Shown piece by piece: positions 1-5,817 of a stretch of DNA of 9,402 bases. Every line of letters begins with the position of its first letter. The first letter of the stretch is position 1. Source of the stretch: Actinomycetota bacterium. Its GTDB lineage: Bacteria > Actinomycetota > Actinomycetes > Streptosporangiales > Streptosporangiaceae. The stretch spans positions 26,951 to 36,352 of the forward strand of contig PMST01000558.1 of the NCBI GenBank assembly GCA_003168295.1. Direction: 5' to 3'. The translations under genes were made by a program, and so were the position numbers. A model generated the notes under the pieces. It was not told the origin of the DNA. It searched no databases and saw only the letters and a list, made by a program, of their open reading frames with translations.

Positions 1-5
1 CGACG

Positions 6-28
6 TCGCGGGAAAGACCAACCCGCGG
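6..28. repeat. Inverted repeat / potential hairpin upstream of the first gene
   Basis: CGCGGG (7-12) and CCCGCG (22-27) can pair around the 9-base loop AAAGACCAA, with a flanking T-G pair at 6/28. A second pair of arms, ACGTCGC (3-9) and GCGACGT (33-39), encloses the same stretch, so one nested stem is possible. No T-tract follows on the plus strand, so it is not a clear intrinsic terminator. It could be the end of an upstream transcription unit or a regulatory structure. In GC-rich DNA such stems also arise by chance. Confidence 0.35.
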
Positions 29-67
29 GCTGGCGACGTGCGGTGCCGGAAATCCGACACTGTCTCT

Positions 68-604
68 ATGACACTTACTGATTACCTCATCAACATCGCC
101 CTCATCGCCCTGGTAATCCTTCAGATCAGGGGGAGCCGCCTGGACCTGAAGACCGCGATCCGGCCAGTGATCCTAGTGGCCGCCGCGGCCGTGTACTACC
201 TCCGCGCTTTCCCGACCGCCGGGAACGACGTCACCCTGTATGCCGTCCTTGGCGGCATCGGGCTCGTCCTCGGCGTCGGCTGCGGGGCGACGACGCGGGT
301 GTGGCGGGCGAGCGACGGCCACGGTTACGCGAAGGCTGGCGTGATCGCGGCGGCGCTGTGGATCATCGGCATCGGCAGCCGCTTCGGCTTCGAGGAGTAC
401 TCGAGCCACGGCGGCGCACACGCGATCGCGAACTTCTCCATCGTTCACGACATCACCAGCGAGAACGCGTGGGTCGCGGCGCTCATCCTGATGGCGCTGG
501 CCGAAGTGATCGCCCGTCTGGCCGTCATCAGGATCCGCGGGGCCCGTACCCGCGAGACCGGCGACATCCTGCCCGCTGGCCGGCGCCAGACCGTGGCAGC
601 CTGA
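68..604 (+). CDS. Predicted multi-pass membrane protein, function unknown
   Basis: This 178-aa protein has about five hydrophobic segments, at roughly residues 5-20, 32-48, 56-74, 88-104 and 134-154. A basic tail rich in Arg follows (about 155-173). No enzymatic motif is visible. The loop between segments 4 and 5 is polar and His/Glu-rich (FEEYSSHGGAHA, about 108-119), which might bind metal or a ligand, but that is only a guess. Its general look resembles the small CcdC/DUF1453-like membrane proteins found in actinobacteria; this is an impression, not a match. I chose the ATG at 68 over the in-frame GTG at 38 because the first hydrophobic segment then starts near the N-terminus. A weak -10-like hexamer (GACACT, 56-61) also sits 6 bases before this ATG, which would fit a leaderless message. 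It lies 51 bases upstream of the kinase gene on the same strand and could be functionally linked to it. Confidence 0.7.
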   Translation: MTLTDYLINIALIALVILQIRGSRLDLKTAIRPVILVAAAAVYYLRAFPTAGNDVTLYAVLGGIGLVLGVGCGATTRVWRASDGHGYAKAGVIAAALWIIGIGSRFGFEEYSSHGGAHAIANFSIVHDITSENAWVAALILMALAEVIARLAVIRIRGARTRETGDILPAGRRQTVAA

Positions 605-643
605 GGTGCTCGCGGCCAGCGGTCGCCCCCAGCCCGGCGGCCG

Positions 644-649
644 TATTCT
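644..649 (+). promoter_or_regulatory. Probable leaderless -10 box of the two-component pair
   Basis: TATTCT fits the actinobacterial TAnnnT -10 consensus. It ends exactly 6 bases before the kinase ATG at 656, which places the transcription start at or next to the A of the start codon. There is no Shine-Dalgarno sequence before that ATG. No convincing -35 is visible. A leaderless kinase/regulator message is therefore inferred. Confidence 0.5.
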
Positions 650-655
650 TTCCTC

Positions 656-1870
656 ATGAGCGACCGGGTGCAGGCGGCGCAGGCGGAAGCCCTGCGCCGC
701 TACCGGCGTGAGGGCCGGCAACTCAACCCGCTGCGCTGGTGGGTCGTCGCCATTGTCGTCCTCGTCGCGGCGACGTCGAAGCCGGTGGTCGGGCTGTCCG
801 GGCGGCACCTGGCCCTGGCGATCTGCCTCGTCGTCTTCGTGGTCGAGATGCTCGGCTGGCCGGTCCTTCGCTCGCGCTTCCCGGGCCAGCTCGCCGCTCG
901 GGTCGGCGAGCTCGCGGTCTTCGGCGCGAGCGCGGTCGCGATCGCCGTGCTCCAGCCGAACGGGGTCGCGGAGCTGCCCGCCAGCGCCGTTGTGTTCGTC
1001 GCCGGGGTCGCGCTTTCCCCGATCTTCGCCGTCGCCGTCGGCGGGGCGGTCACCGTCGGCGTCGCCGTCGCGCTCGGCACGGCCACACGCGCCGGTGCCG
1101 CGTCAATCGCCGCCTCGGCCCTGCTGTGCGCGGTGCTCGGCGTCACGGGCGGTCTGCTGCGGCGCTACCGGCTCAGCCAGGAGCGCACCGAACTGCTCCT
1201 CGCGCAGCTCGAGGAGGCCCGCGATGACCAGGCGCGGGCGGCCGCGGCGCAGGAGCGGGCCAGCATCGCCCGCGACCTGCATGACGTCCTGGCGCAGTCG
1301 CTCTCCGGGCTGGCGATCCAGCTCGAAATGATGCGCAAGCTCGCGGGCAAGGCGGAAGCACCACCTGAGCTGCGCGCCGCCATCGATGACGCGGCCGGCC
1401 TGGCCAAGGAGGGTCTGGCCGGAGCGCGCGACGCCGTCGGTGCGCTCCGCCGCGATGACCGGCTCAGCGTCGACCAGCTTCCCGCGCTCGTCGAGCACTT
1501 CCGCCGGGACTTCGGCCTCGCTGTGGCCTACGCCGTCAGGGGAACGCCGCGGCCCGTCCCCCCCGAACTCAGTCTGGCCCTGTACCGGGTGACCGGCGAG
1601 GCGCTCACGAACGTCGCGCGGCATGCCGCCGGGGCCGCCGCGCGCGTCGAGCTCTCCTTCGACCCGGCGGGAGTCCGGCTCACGGTGACCGACGACGGCG
1701 GAGAGCCGAGCGCGCTCGCGGCCGAGGGCAGCGGCTGGGGTCTGGCGGGCGTCCGCGAGCGGATCAAGCGACTCGGCGGCGAGTTCACCGCCGGGCCTTC
1801 GGGACCGGGCTGGTCGGTCGCAGTGAGCGCGCCGGCAGGGAGCGCGCCGGCAGTGAGCGCGCCCGCATGA
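656..1870 (+). CDS. Two-component sensor histidine kinase, NarL/DesK-type (HisKA_3)
   Basis: A 404-aa membrane-bound sensor kinase that should autophosphorylate and pass the phosphate to the adjacent response regulator. The N-terminal half (about residues 27-168) carries five or six hydrophobic segments with only short loops, so the stimulus is probably sensed in or at the membrane. A short coiled-coil-like linker (about 172-200) leads to the HisKA_3 dimerisation motif SIARDLHDVLAQSLSGLA with phospho-acceptor His209. The HATPase domain follows: N-box EALTNVARHA (Glu315, Asn319), G1 motif TDDGG (345-349) and G2 motif GSGWGLAGVRERI (358-370). All catalytic motifs look intact. The C-terminus ends in a low-complexity SAPA repeat encoded by a 15-bp tandem repeat. 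The stop overlaps the regulator start in ATGA, indicating translational coupling. The signal cannot be deduced. Confidence 0.95.
   Translation: MSDRVQAAQAEALRRYRREGRQLNPLRWWVVAIVVLVAATSKPVVGLSGRHLALAICLVVFVVEMLGWPVLRSRFPGQLAARVGELAVFGASAVAIAVLQPNGVAELPASAVVFVAGVALSPIFAVAVGGAVTVGVAVALGTATRAGAASIAASALLCAVLGVTGGLLRRYRLSQERTELLLAQLEEARDDQARAAAAQERASIARDLHDVLAQSLSGLAIQLEMMRKLAGKAEAPPELRAAIDDAAGLAKEGLAGARDAVGALRRDDRLSVDQLPALVEHFRRDFGLAVAYAVRGTPRPVPPELSLALYRVTGEALTNVARHAAGAAARVELSFDPAGVRLTVTDDGGEPSALAAEGSGWGLAGVRERIKRLGGEFTAGPSGPGWSVAVSAPAGSAPAVSAPA
1822..1866 (+). repeat. Three 15-bp tandem repeats at the 3' end of the kinase gene
   Basis: Units are 1822-1836 (AGTGAGCGCGCCGGC), 1837-1851 (one base changed, AGGGAG at its start) and 1852-1866 (one base changed near its end). 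They encode the last residues of the kinase as SAPAG/SAPAV/SAPA. The array ends at the base directly before the regulator's ATG (1867). It looks like a recent in-frame expansion. Confidence 0.85.
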
Positions 1871-2529
1871 CGGATGCCGTGACCGTGCGCGTGGTGGTCG
1901 CCGATGACCAGCGGGCCGTCCGCGACGGCCTGGCCATGCTCGTCGGGCTCTGCGACGGCATCGAGGTCGTCGGCACCGCGCCGGACGGGGCGGCCGCCGT
2001 CGCGATGGTCGACGAGCTCGCCCCCGACGTCGTGCTCATGGACCTGCGCATGCCGGAGCTGGACGGCGTGCAGGCCACCCGGCAGATCACCGGGCGCAGC
2101 GCCGCGCGTGTCGTCGTGCTCACCACGTACGCCGACGACGAATCGGTCTTCCCCGCCCTTCGCGCGGGTGCGGCCGGCTACCTCACCAAGGACGCGAGCG
2201 CCGAGGAGATCGAGGCCGCCATCCGTGCGGTCCACCGTGGCCAGACGTGGCTGGACCCAGTGGTACAGGCACGGCTAGTCAGCGCGCTCGGCGATGGCGT
2301 TCCGGATGAGTCGGCCCGCCTGCTCCCCGGCAGCCTCACCCCGCGGGAGGTCGAGGTGCTCACGCTCATCGGTGAGGGGCTGTCGAACCGGGAGATCGGC
2401 GAACGGCTCGTCCTCGGCCAGGCGACGGTCAAGACCCACGTGAACCGCATCTTCGCCAAGACCGGCGTGCAAAGCCGGGCCCAGGCGGTGCGGTACGCGA
2501 TAAGCAACGGGCTGGCCGGCAGCTCATAG
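1867..2529 (+). CDS. Two-component response regulator, NarL/FixJ (LuxR-HTH) family
   Basis: A 220-aa cytoplasmic transcription regulator, the expected partner of the kinase that it overlaps by 4 bases. The receiver domain (about residues 6-122) has the acidic pair Asp13/Asp14, phospho-acceptor Asp59 in VVLMDLRMPELDG, the switch Thr at 86/87 (VVLTTY) and Lys108 (YLTKDAS). A linker leads to a LuxR-type DNA-binding domain (about 157-211) starting LTPREVEVL, with GLSNREIGERL and the recognition-helix region ATVKTHVNRIFAKTG. All key residues are intact and the length is typical of the family. No Shine-Dalgarno sequence precedes the ATG; the upstream bases are the 15-bp repeat array, so translation probably depends on ribosomes finishing the kinase. 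Targets are unknown; neighbouring genes or its own operon are possible. Confidence 0.95.
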   Translation: MTDAVTVRVVVADDQRAVRDGLAMLVGLCDGIEVVGTAPDGAAAVAMVDELAPDVVLMDLRMPELDGVQATRQITGRSAARVVVLTTYADDESVFPALRAGAAGYLTKDASAEEIEAAIRAVHRGQTWLDPVVQARLVSALGDGVPDESARLLPGSLTPREVEVLTLIGEGLSNREIGERLVLGQATVKTHVNRIFAKTGVQSRAQAVRYAISNGLAGSS

Positions 2530-2687
2530 GGACCGAACGAGGCGGGGAGATCACCCGTCGCCTGGTACGCCATCGCCAGGCTCGCCGGGCTGCCCGGACC
2601 GCCGTAGCGCAGCACGTCGGGGAAGAAGAAACTGAGCTGCGTTCCCTGGTCGGCCGCGCGAAGGCCGTCACGGCCAGGAGCGCTCAT
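2523..2687 (-). pseudogene. Probable 5' remnant of a minus-strand gene, cut off at the response-regulator end
   Basis: Reading the minus strand from an ATG at 2687 gives about 55 codons that look truly coding. Roughly 80% of third positions are G or C, and the peptide is well composed (starting MSAPGRDGLRAADQG, then TQLSFFFPDVLRYGG and SPASLAMAYQAT). A TAGGAT hexamer lies 6 bases upstream of the ATG (minus-strand sense, 2694-2699), as in a leaderless promoter. At about 2523 the frame enters the antisense of the response regulator. It stays open to 2178, but the composition there becomes Ser/Arg-rich and shadow-like. I read this as the start of a gene whose remainder was lost by deletion or rearrangement. 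The family is not securely recognised; YGGPGSPASLA faintly recalls the HGPGSPGG-type motif of FmdE-like proteins, with the His missing. It could alternatively be a short real gene. Confidence 0.4.
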
Positions 2688-2789
2688 CCCCCGATCCTAA
2701 GCGCGGCCGGTCCCCGAGGCCGCGACGTCCCGACTTGGCCGGCCGGTTCGCGGGCCGGCGGTGGTTCTCGGTACAACGCCGGGCGTGCA

Positions 2790-2795
2790 TAACAT
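2790..2795 (+). promoter_or_regulatory. Probable leaderless -10 box of the methyltransferase gene
   Basis: TAACAT matches TAnnnT and ends 6 bases before the GTG at 2802, the spacing expected for a leaderless actinobacterial transcript. No Shine-Dalgarno sequence is present. No good -35 is seen at 17-18 bases upstream. Confidence 0.45.
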
Positions 2796-2801
2796 TGCCG
2801 G

Positions 2802-3620
2802 GTGGAAACAGGGGCAGAGCGACTGGAAGAAGCAGAGGCGGCGCCGGCCGGCCGGCTGCGGCGCGCCTCCTCATTCGGCACGGCGGCTGCGCAATACGCG
2901 CAGCACCGCCCGGGCTACGCCGAAGCGGCCATCGGCTGGTGCCTGGCGCCGGTCAGCGACGGACAGCCGGTGCGGGTAGTGGATGTGGGCGCGGGAACCG
3001 GCATTTTGACCGGTGCGCTCGCCCGCATCGGTGCCGATGTCGTCGCGGTAGAGCCGGACCAGGCCATGCTCGCCGAACTGCGACGCCAGCTACCCGGGGT
3101 GCGCGCGCTGGAAGGCAGCGCCGAGGCCCTCCCGCTGCCGGACCAGAGCGCGGACGCGGTGCTGTGCGGGCAGTCGATGCACTGGTTCGACATGGACCGG
3201 GCGCTGCCGGAGATCGCCAGGGTGCTGAGGCCTGGCGGCGTGCTCGCCGGGCTGTGGAACGTGGATGACGACCGCATCGGCTGGGTCGCCGAGCTCGCCG
3301 CGATCAGCAAGAGCGGGACAACGCTGTCACGCTGGCGGGCCACCCCGGAGGCCGATGCCGAGCACGGCGCGCTGCGCACAGGCAGCAGCTGGTTTGCCCC
3401 GGTGGAGGAGGGCGAGTTCGGCCATGGACAGCTGCGGAGCGCCGACTCGCTGGCCGCCGTCATTGCCACCTACTCGCGGATGCTGGTGATGGACGAGGCG
3501 GAGCGCGCCAGGACGCTCACCACCATCCGCGATTTCCTGGCCCGCCAGCCAGAGACCTCGGCCGGCGAGTTCACCCTGCCCCTGGTAACCGTCGCGCTGC
3601 GCGCCGAGCGCAGGCCTTAG
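2802..3620 (+). CDS. Class I SAM-dependent methyltransferase
   Basis: A 272-aa cytoplasmic protein expected to transfer a methyl group from S-adenosylmethionine to a small molecule. The N-terminal FGTAAAQYAQHRPGYAEAAI region (about 25-44) is the usual lead-in of the Methyltransf_11/25 group. Motif I is VVDVGAGTGILTGAL (59-73). The acidic residue after strand 2 is Glu84 (VAVEPDQ). EGSAEALPLPDQSADAV (104-120) covers the adenine-binding acidic region and the strand-4 entry, and the post-II segment is ALPEIARVLRPGGVLAGLWN (134-153). All SAM-binding elements are in place. The substrate is unknown; the SMHWFD stretch (125-130) is typical of a large, poorly characterised small-molecule methyltransferase subfamily. 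The GTG start is supported by the leaderless -10 box. The gene stands alone between a convergent remnant and a separately controlled operon. Confidence 0.9.
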   Translation: METGAERLEEAEAAPAGRLRRASSFGTAAAQYAQHRPGYAEAAIGWCLAPVSDGQPVRVVDVGAGTGILTGALARIGADVVAVEPDQAMLAELRRQLPGVRALEGSAEALPLPDQSADAVLCGQSMHWFDMDRALPEIARVLRPGGVLAGLWNVDDDRIGWVAELAAISKSGTTLSRWRATPEADAEHGALRTGSSWFAPVEEGEFGHGQLRSADSLAAVIATYSRMLVMDEAERARTLTTIRDFLARQPETSAGEFTLPLVTVALRAERRP

Positions 3621-3685
3621 CCCTCGCGGCACCAGGCGGCATCTCCCCGGCGGGTTTCGTGGCTATGCGGCCGGGCGACATCTGG

Positions 3686-3701
3686 GTACTTTTATGTACT
3701 T
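3686..3701 (+). promoter_or_regulatory. GTACTT direct repeat, possible activator site
   Basis: GTACTT occurs at 3686-3691 and again at 3696-3701, a 10-base period that places both copies on the same face of the helix. The pair ends 5 bases before the proposed -35 box (3707-3712), where class I/II activators usually bind. The bound protein is unknown; the operon's own IclR-family regulator is one candidate. Confidence 0.35.
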
Positions 3702-3706
3702 ACGGA

Positions 3707-3736
3707 TTGAGAAACGCGCTACGTTTAATGTAACGT
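3707..3736 (+). promoter_or_regulatory. Putative sigma-70-type promoter of the four-gene operon
   Basis: TTGAGA (3707-3712) and TAACGT (3731-3736) are separated by 18 bases and match the -35 and TAnnnT -10 patterns. Transcription would start near 3743, leaving a leader of about 100 bases before the dioxygenase start. It is the only good promoter pair I see in this gap. Confidence 0.5.
3721..3736. promoter_or_regulatory. 16-bp inverted repeat overlapping the -10 box, likely operator
   Basis: ACGTTTAATGTAACGT has perfect 5-base arms (ACGTT/AACGT) and 12 of 16 symmetric positions. It fills the spacer end and the whole -10 hexamer of the proposed promoter, so a bound protein would block RNA polymerase. 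IclR-family regulators bind palindromes of about this size, and one is encoded third in the operon. Autoregulation is inferred from position only. Confidence 0.45.
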
Positions 3737-3828
3737 TTTGCCCACAGCAGGAGCCCGATAGCAGGAGCGAGGAGCGAGCGCGACGCGCAGGCCGGGCCAC
3801 CGTGCCGGTACCGCTCTTCTCTAGCCGC

Positions 3829-3834
3829 GAGGAG
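3829..3834 (+). promoter_or_regulatory. Ribosome binding site of the extradiol dioxygenase gene
   Basis: GAGGAG lies 7 bases before the ATG at 3842. This is the strongest Shine-Dalgarno sequence in the window. It fixes this start and contrasts with the leaderless starts of the genes to the left. Confidence 0.75.
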
Positions 3835-3841
3835 TAGGCGC

Positions 3842-4762
3842 ATGGCGACAAGCTCGGATAACCGCGCCCCGGCGCCGGTCACCCGGCCCGGGTTCTTCGA
3901 AGTCCGCACCCCCGATCCGGACCGGCTCGTGCATTACTACCAGGACGCGCTTGGCCTCGTGGTCACCGAGCGGTCCGGATCCACCACGTACCTCACCACC
4001 GGTGTCGACCATCACTGCGTGATCGTCCAGCAGGGCGAGCGCGACGGCCGCGCCGCGGTCGGCTTCGAGGTGGCCGGATCGCTGACCGATGTGCAGCGCG
4101 ATCTCAAGAAACTGGGCGTCGACGCCGAGCTGCGCTCCGACCCTCAGCCCGAGATCCGCGCCGCCCTTACGCTCCCGGAGCCGGAAACGGCGACGCCGAT
4201 CTACCTCTACCAGGGTCAGGGGCACAGCGGGGCCGGCGGGGTGCCGACCGCGCTGGGCATCAGGCCGACCAAGCTGGGTCACATCGCGTCCTACGTGGAA
4301 GACCTCGAGGGTGCGCAGAGCTTCTACACCGACGTGCTCGGCTTCCGGTGGTCGGACACGATCGGAGACTTCTTCACGTTCCTGCGCTGCAACGCCGACC
4401 ATCACGCCATCAACCTGATGCGCAGCGTCAAGAAGCACGGGCTGTTTCACGTCGCCTTCGAGATGCGCGACATCGTGCACCTGAAAGACGCCCTCGACCA
4501 CCTGGCCAGCCGTGAAATTCGGCTGCAGTGGGGACCGGGCCGTCACGGCGCCGGCCACAACATCTTCACCTACCACCACGACCCCGACGGCAACCTGGTG
4601 GAGCTCTTCACCGAGATCGACATCATCTACGACGAGGCGACCGGCCAGTTCGAGCCCCGGCCGTGGCACGAGAGCTGGCCGCAGGTGCCGCAGTTCTGGG
4701 GCCTGGGACCCGGGGCCGCCAACAAGTGGGGCCCGATCGATCCGGAGATGATGGCGCACTAA
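3842..4762 (+). CDS. Type I extradiol ring-cleavage dioxygenase (VOC superfamily)
   Basis: A 306-aa cytoplasmic enzyme with two VOC modules (about residues 16-124 and 143-264), the standard length and layout of BphC / homoprotocatechuate 2,3-dioxygenase relatives. Such enzymes use Fe(II) or Mn(II) to open a catechol ring next to the two hydroxyls. The metal triad is visible in the C-terminal module: His147 (LGHIASYVED), His203 (LFHVAFEM) and Glu254 (GNLVELFTE). Second-sphere residues also line up with BphC by spacing: His188 (NADHHAIN), His235 (GRHGAGHN) and Tyr244 (IFTYHHDPDGN). The enzyme is therefore very likely active. The N-terminal module lacks this set, as is normal. The C-terminal tail is rich in Trp and Pro (PWHESWPQVPQFWG). 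The gene heads an operon, and its TAA shares one base with the next start (TAATG). The substrate (catechol, homoprotocatechuate, biphenyl- or steroid-type diol) cannot be read from the sequence. Confidence 0.93.
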   Translation: MATSSDNRAPAPVTRPGFFEVRTPDPDRLVHYYQDALGLVVTERSGSTTYLTTGVDHHCVIVQQGERDGRAAVGFEVAGSLTDVQRDLKKLGVDAELRSDPQPEIRAALTLPEPETATPIYLYQGQGHSGAGGVPTALGIRPTKLGHIASYVEDLEGAQSFYTDVLGFRWSDTIGDFFTFLRCNADHHAINLMRSVKKHGLFHVAFEMRDIVHLKDALDHLASREIRLQWGPGRHGAGHNIFTYHHDPDGNLVELFTEIDIIYDEATGQFEPRPWHESWPQVPQFWGLGPGAANKWGPIDPEMMAH

Positions 4763-5817
4763 TGCGCGCGGTGGTCATGCGGGAGTTCGGAGATCCCGGC
4801 GTGCTGGAGATCGAGGACGTGCCCGACCCCTCCCCGCAGGCGGGGGAGGCGCTGGTCCGCGTCGCGGCGGTGGAGGTCTCGCGCACCCGCGATGTCGCCG
4901 CCCGCTCCGGCCGGCATCCTTTCTCGCGGCAGATTACGCTGCCGCATGTGCTGGGGGGCGACTTCGCCGGCGTGGTGGAGGCCGTCGGCGACGGCGTGGA
5001 CCCGGCGCTGGTAGGCCAGCGAGTCGCCGCGATGAACTCGCACACCTGCGGCGAGTGCGTCGCCTGCCGGTCGGGCCGGGAGTACGAATGCACTCAGCTG
5101 GAAATGGTGGGCATCCACCGCTGGGGTTCCTACGCCGAGCTCACCACGGTGCCGGCCGGCAGCCTGCACGTCCTGCCCGACGGGATCGAGATGTCCGAGG
5201 CGGCGGCGCTGGCCGCGACCGGCCCCATCGCCCTTACTCAGCTGCGGGTGGCGGCGGTGACCGCCGGCAGCGAGGTGCTCATCACCGGCGTCACGGGCGC
5301 CCTCGCCACGGTGCTCGCGGCCCTCGCGTCCAGGCTCGGCGCACACGTCACCGGGCTCACCCGCCGGGTCGCGGCGGTCGCGCCTGGCCTCGGCGTCACC
5401 GTGCTCGATTCCGGGCGGGAGGACCTCACCCAGGCCATCCGGGAGGCGGCGGGGGGAGCGGGTCCAGACTCCGTGATCGACAACGTCGCGGCGCCTGAGG
5501 TGTTCGACCGCTACTTCCCGGCCCTGATGAACGGCGCGCGCATCGTGATCTCCGGTGCGATCGGGACGCCCGACCTGCCCACGCTCCGGGTCCCGGCGGC
5601 GCCGCTGTACATCCGCAGCATCTCCCTGCTCGGCGTGCGCACCGCCAACGCGCGCACCACAAAGGATTTCTGGGATCTGGTGCGCGACGGGTTCCGGCTG
5701 CCGCCCGGCCTGGTGCACGAGGAGGTGCTGGAGGCCGCGCCCGCGGTGCACGACGCGGTGACCAAGGGAACCGCGGTGGGACACACCGTGCTCCGGGTCA
5801 GCGACAGCGTGGCCTGA
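4762..5817 (+). CDS. Medium-chain (MDR) zinc-type NAD(P)H oxidoreductase, quinone-reductase-like
   Basis: A 351-aa cytoplasmic enzyme with a GroES-like N-terminal domain (about 1-130) and a Rossmann domain whose nucleotide-binding loop is GVTGALA (176-182). The structural-zinc tetrad is intact: Cys96, Cys99, Cys102 and Cys110. The catalytic-zinc ligands of classical alcohol dehydrogenases are missing: Ser40 stands where Cys is expected, GGD (65-67) replaces GHE, and Ala-Ala-Thr-Gly (151-154) replaces the Cys-containing motif. Zinc-independent hydride transfer, such as enone or quinone reduction, is therefore more likely than alcohol oxidation. The start is the ATG overlapping the dioxygenase stop; a longer open frame from 4528 merely runs through the dioxygenase gene. 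The coupling suggests it acts on the ring-fission product, a side-chain intermediate or a quinone by-product. Confidence 0.9.
   Translation: MRAVVMREFGDPGVLEIEDVPDPSPQAGEALVRVAAVEVSRTRDVAARSGRHPFSRQITLPHVLGGDFAGVVEAVGDGVDPALVGQRVAAMNSHTCGECVACRSGREYECTQLEMVGIHRWGSYAELTTVPAGSLHVLPDGIEMSEAAALAATGPIALTQLRVAAVTAGSEVLITGVTGALATVLAALASRLGAHVTGLTRRVAAVAPGLGVTVLDSGREDLTQAIREAAGGAGPDSVIDNVAAPEVFDRYFPALMNGARIVISGAIGTPDLPTLRVPAAPLYIRSISLLGVRTANARTTKDFWDLVRDGFRLPPGLVHEEVLEAAPAVHDAVTKGTAVGHTVLRVSDSVA

Larger units (their letters stand above)
3621..3841. other. AT-enriched intergenic control region of the catabolic operon
   Basis: This 221-base gap is markedly less GC-rich than its surroundings between about 3685 and 3740. 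It holds the direct repeat, promoter and inverted repeat listed separately, then a leader of roughly 100 bases containing two copies of AGCAGGAGC (3746-3754 and 3760-3768). A CCC-CGGC-GGG mini-stem followed by TTT (about 3646-3658) could weakly terminate the methyltransferase transcript. I see no convincing gene in it on either strand. Confidence 0.6.

Noticed and set aside
2735..3268. 177-codon plus-strand open frame overlapping the methyltransferase
   Set aside because: Arg/Gly-rich shadow in another frame; the methyltransferase frame carries intact SAM motifs.
3646..3658. Mini-stem CCC-CGGC-GGG followed by TTT after the methyltransferase
   Set aside because: A 3-bp stem is too weak to call a terminator; mentioned only within the intergenic description.
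3663..3909. Short minus-strand open frames across the operon leader
   Set aside because: No ribosome site, no codon bias and no motif; the region is better explained as promoter and operator DNA.
3821..4759. 312-codon minus-strand open frame opposite the dioxygenase
   Set aside because: The plus-strand dioxygenase has all catalytic residues; the opposite frame has shadow-like composition and no recognisable motif.
4528..4761. N-terminal extension of the MDR oxidoreductase reading through the dioxygenase gene
   Set aside because: The extra 78 residues are Arg/Pro-rich out-of-frame translation of the dioxygenase. The ATG at 4762 starts directly with the canonical MRAVVMREFGDPGVLEIE pattern.
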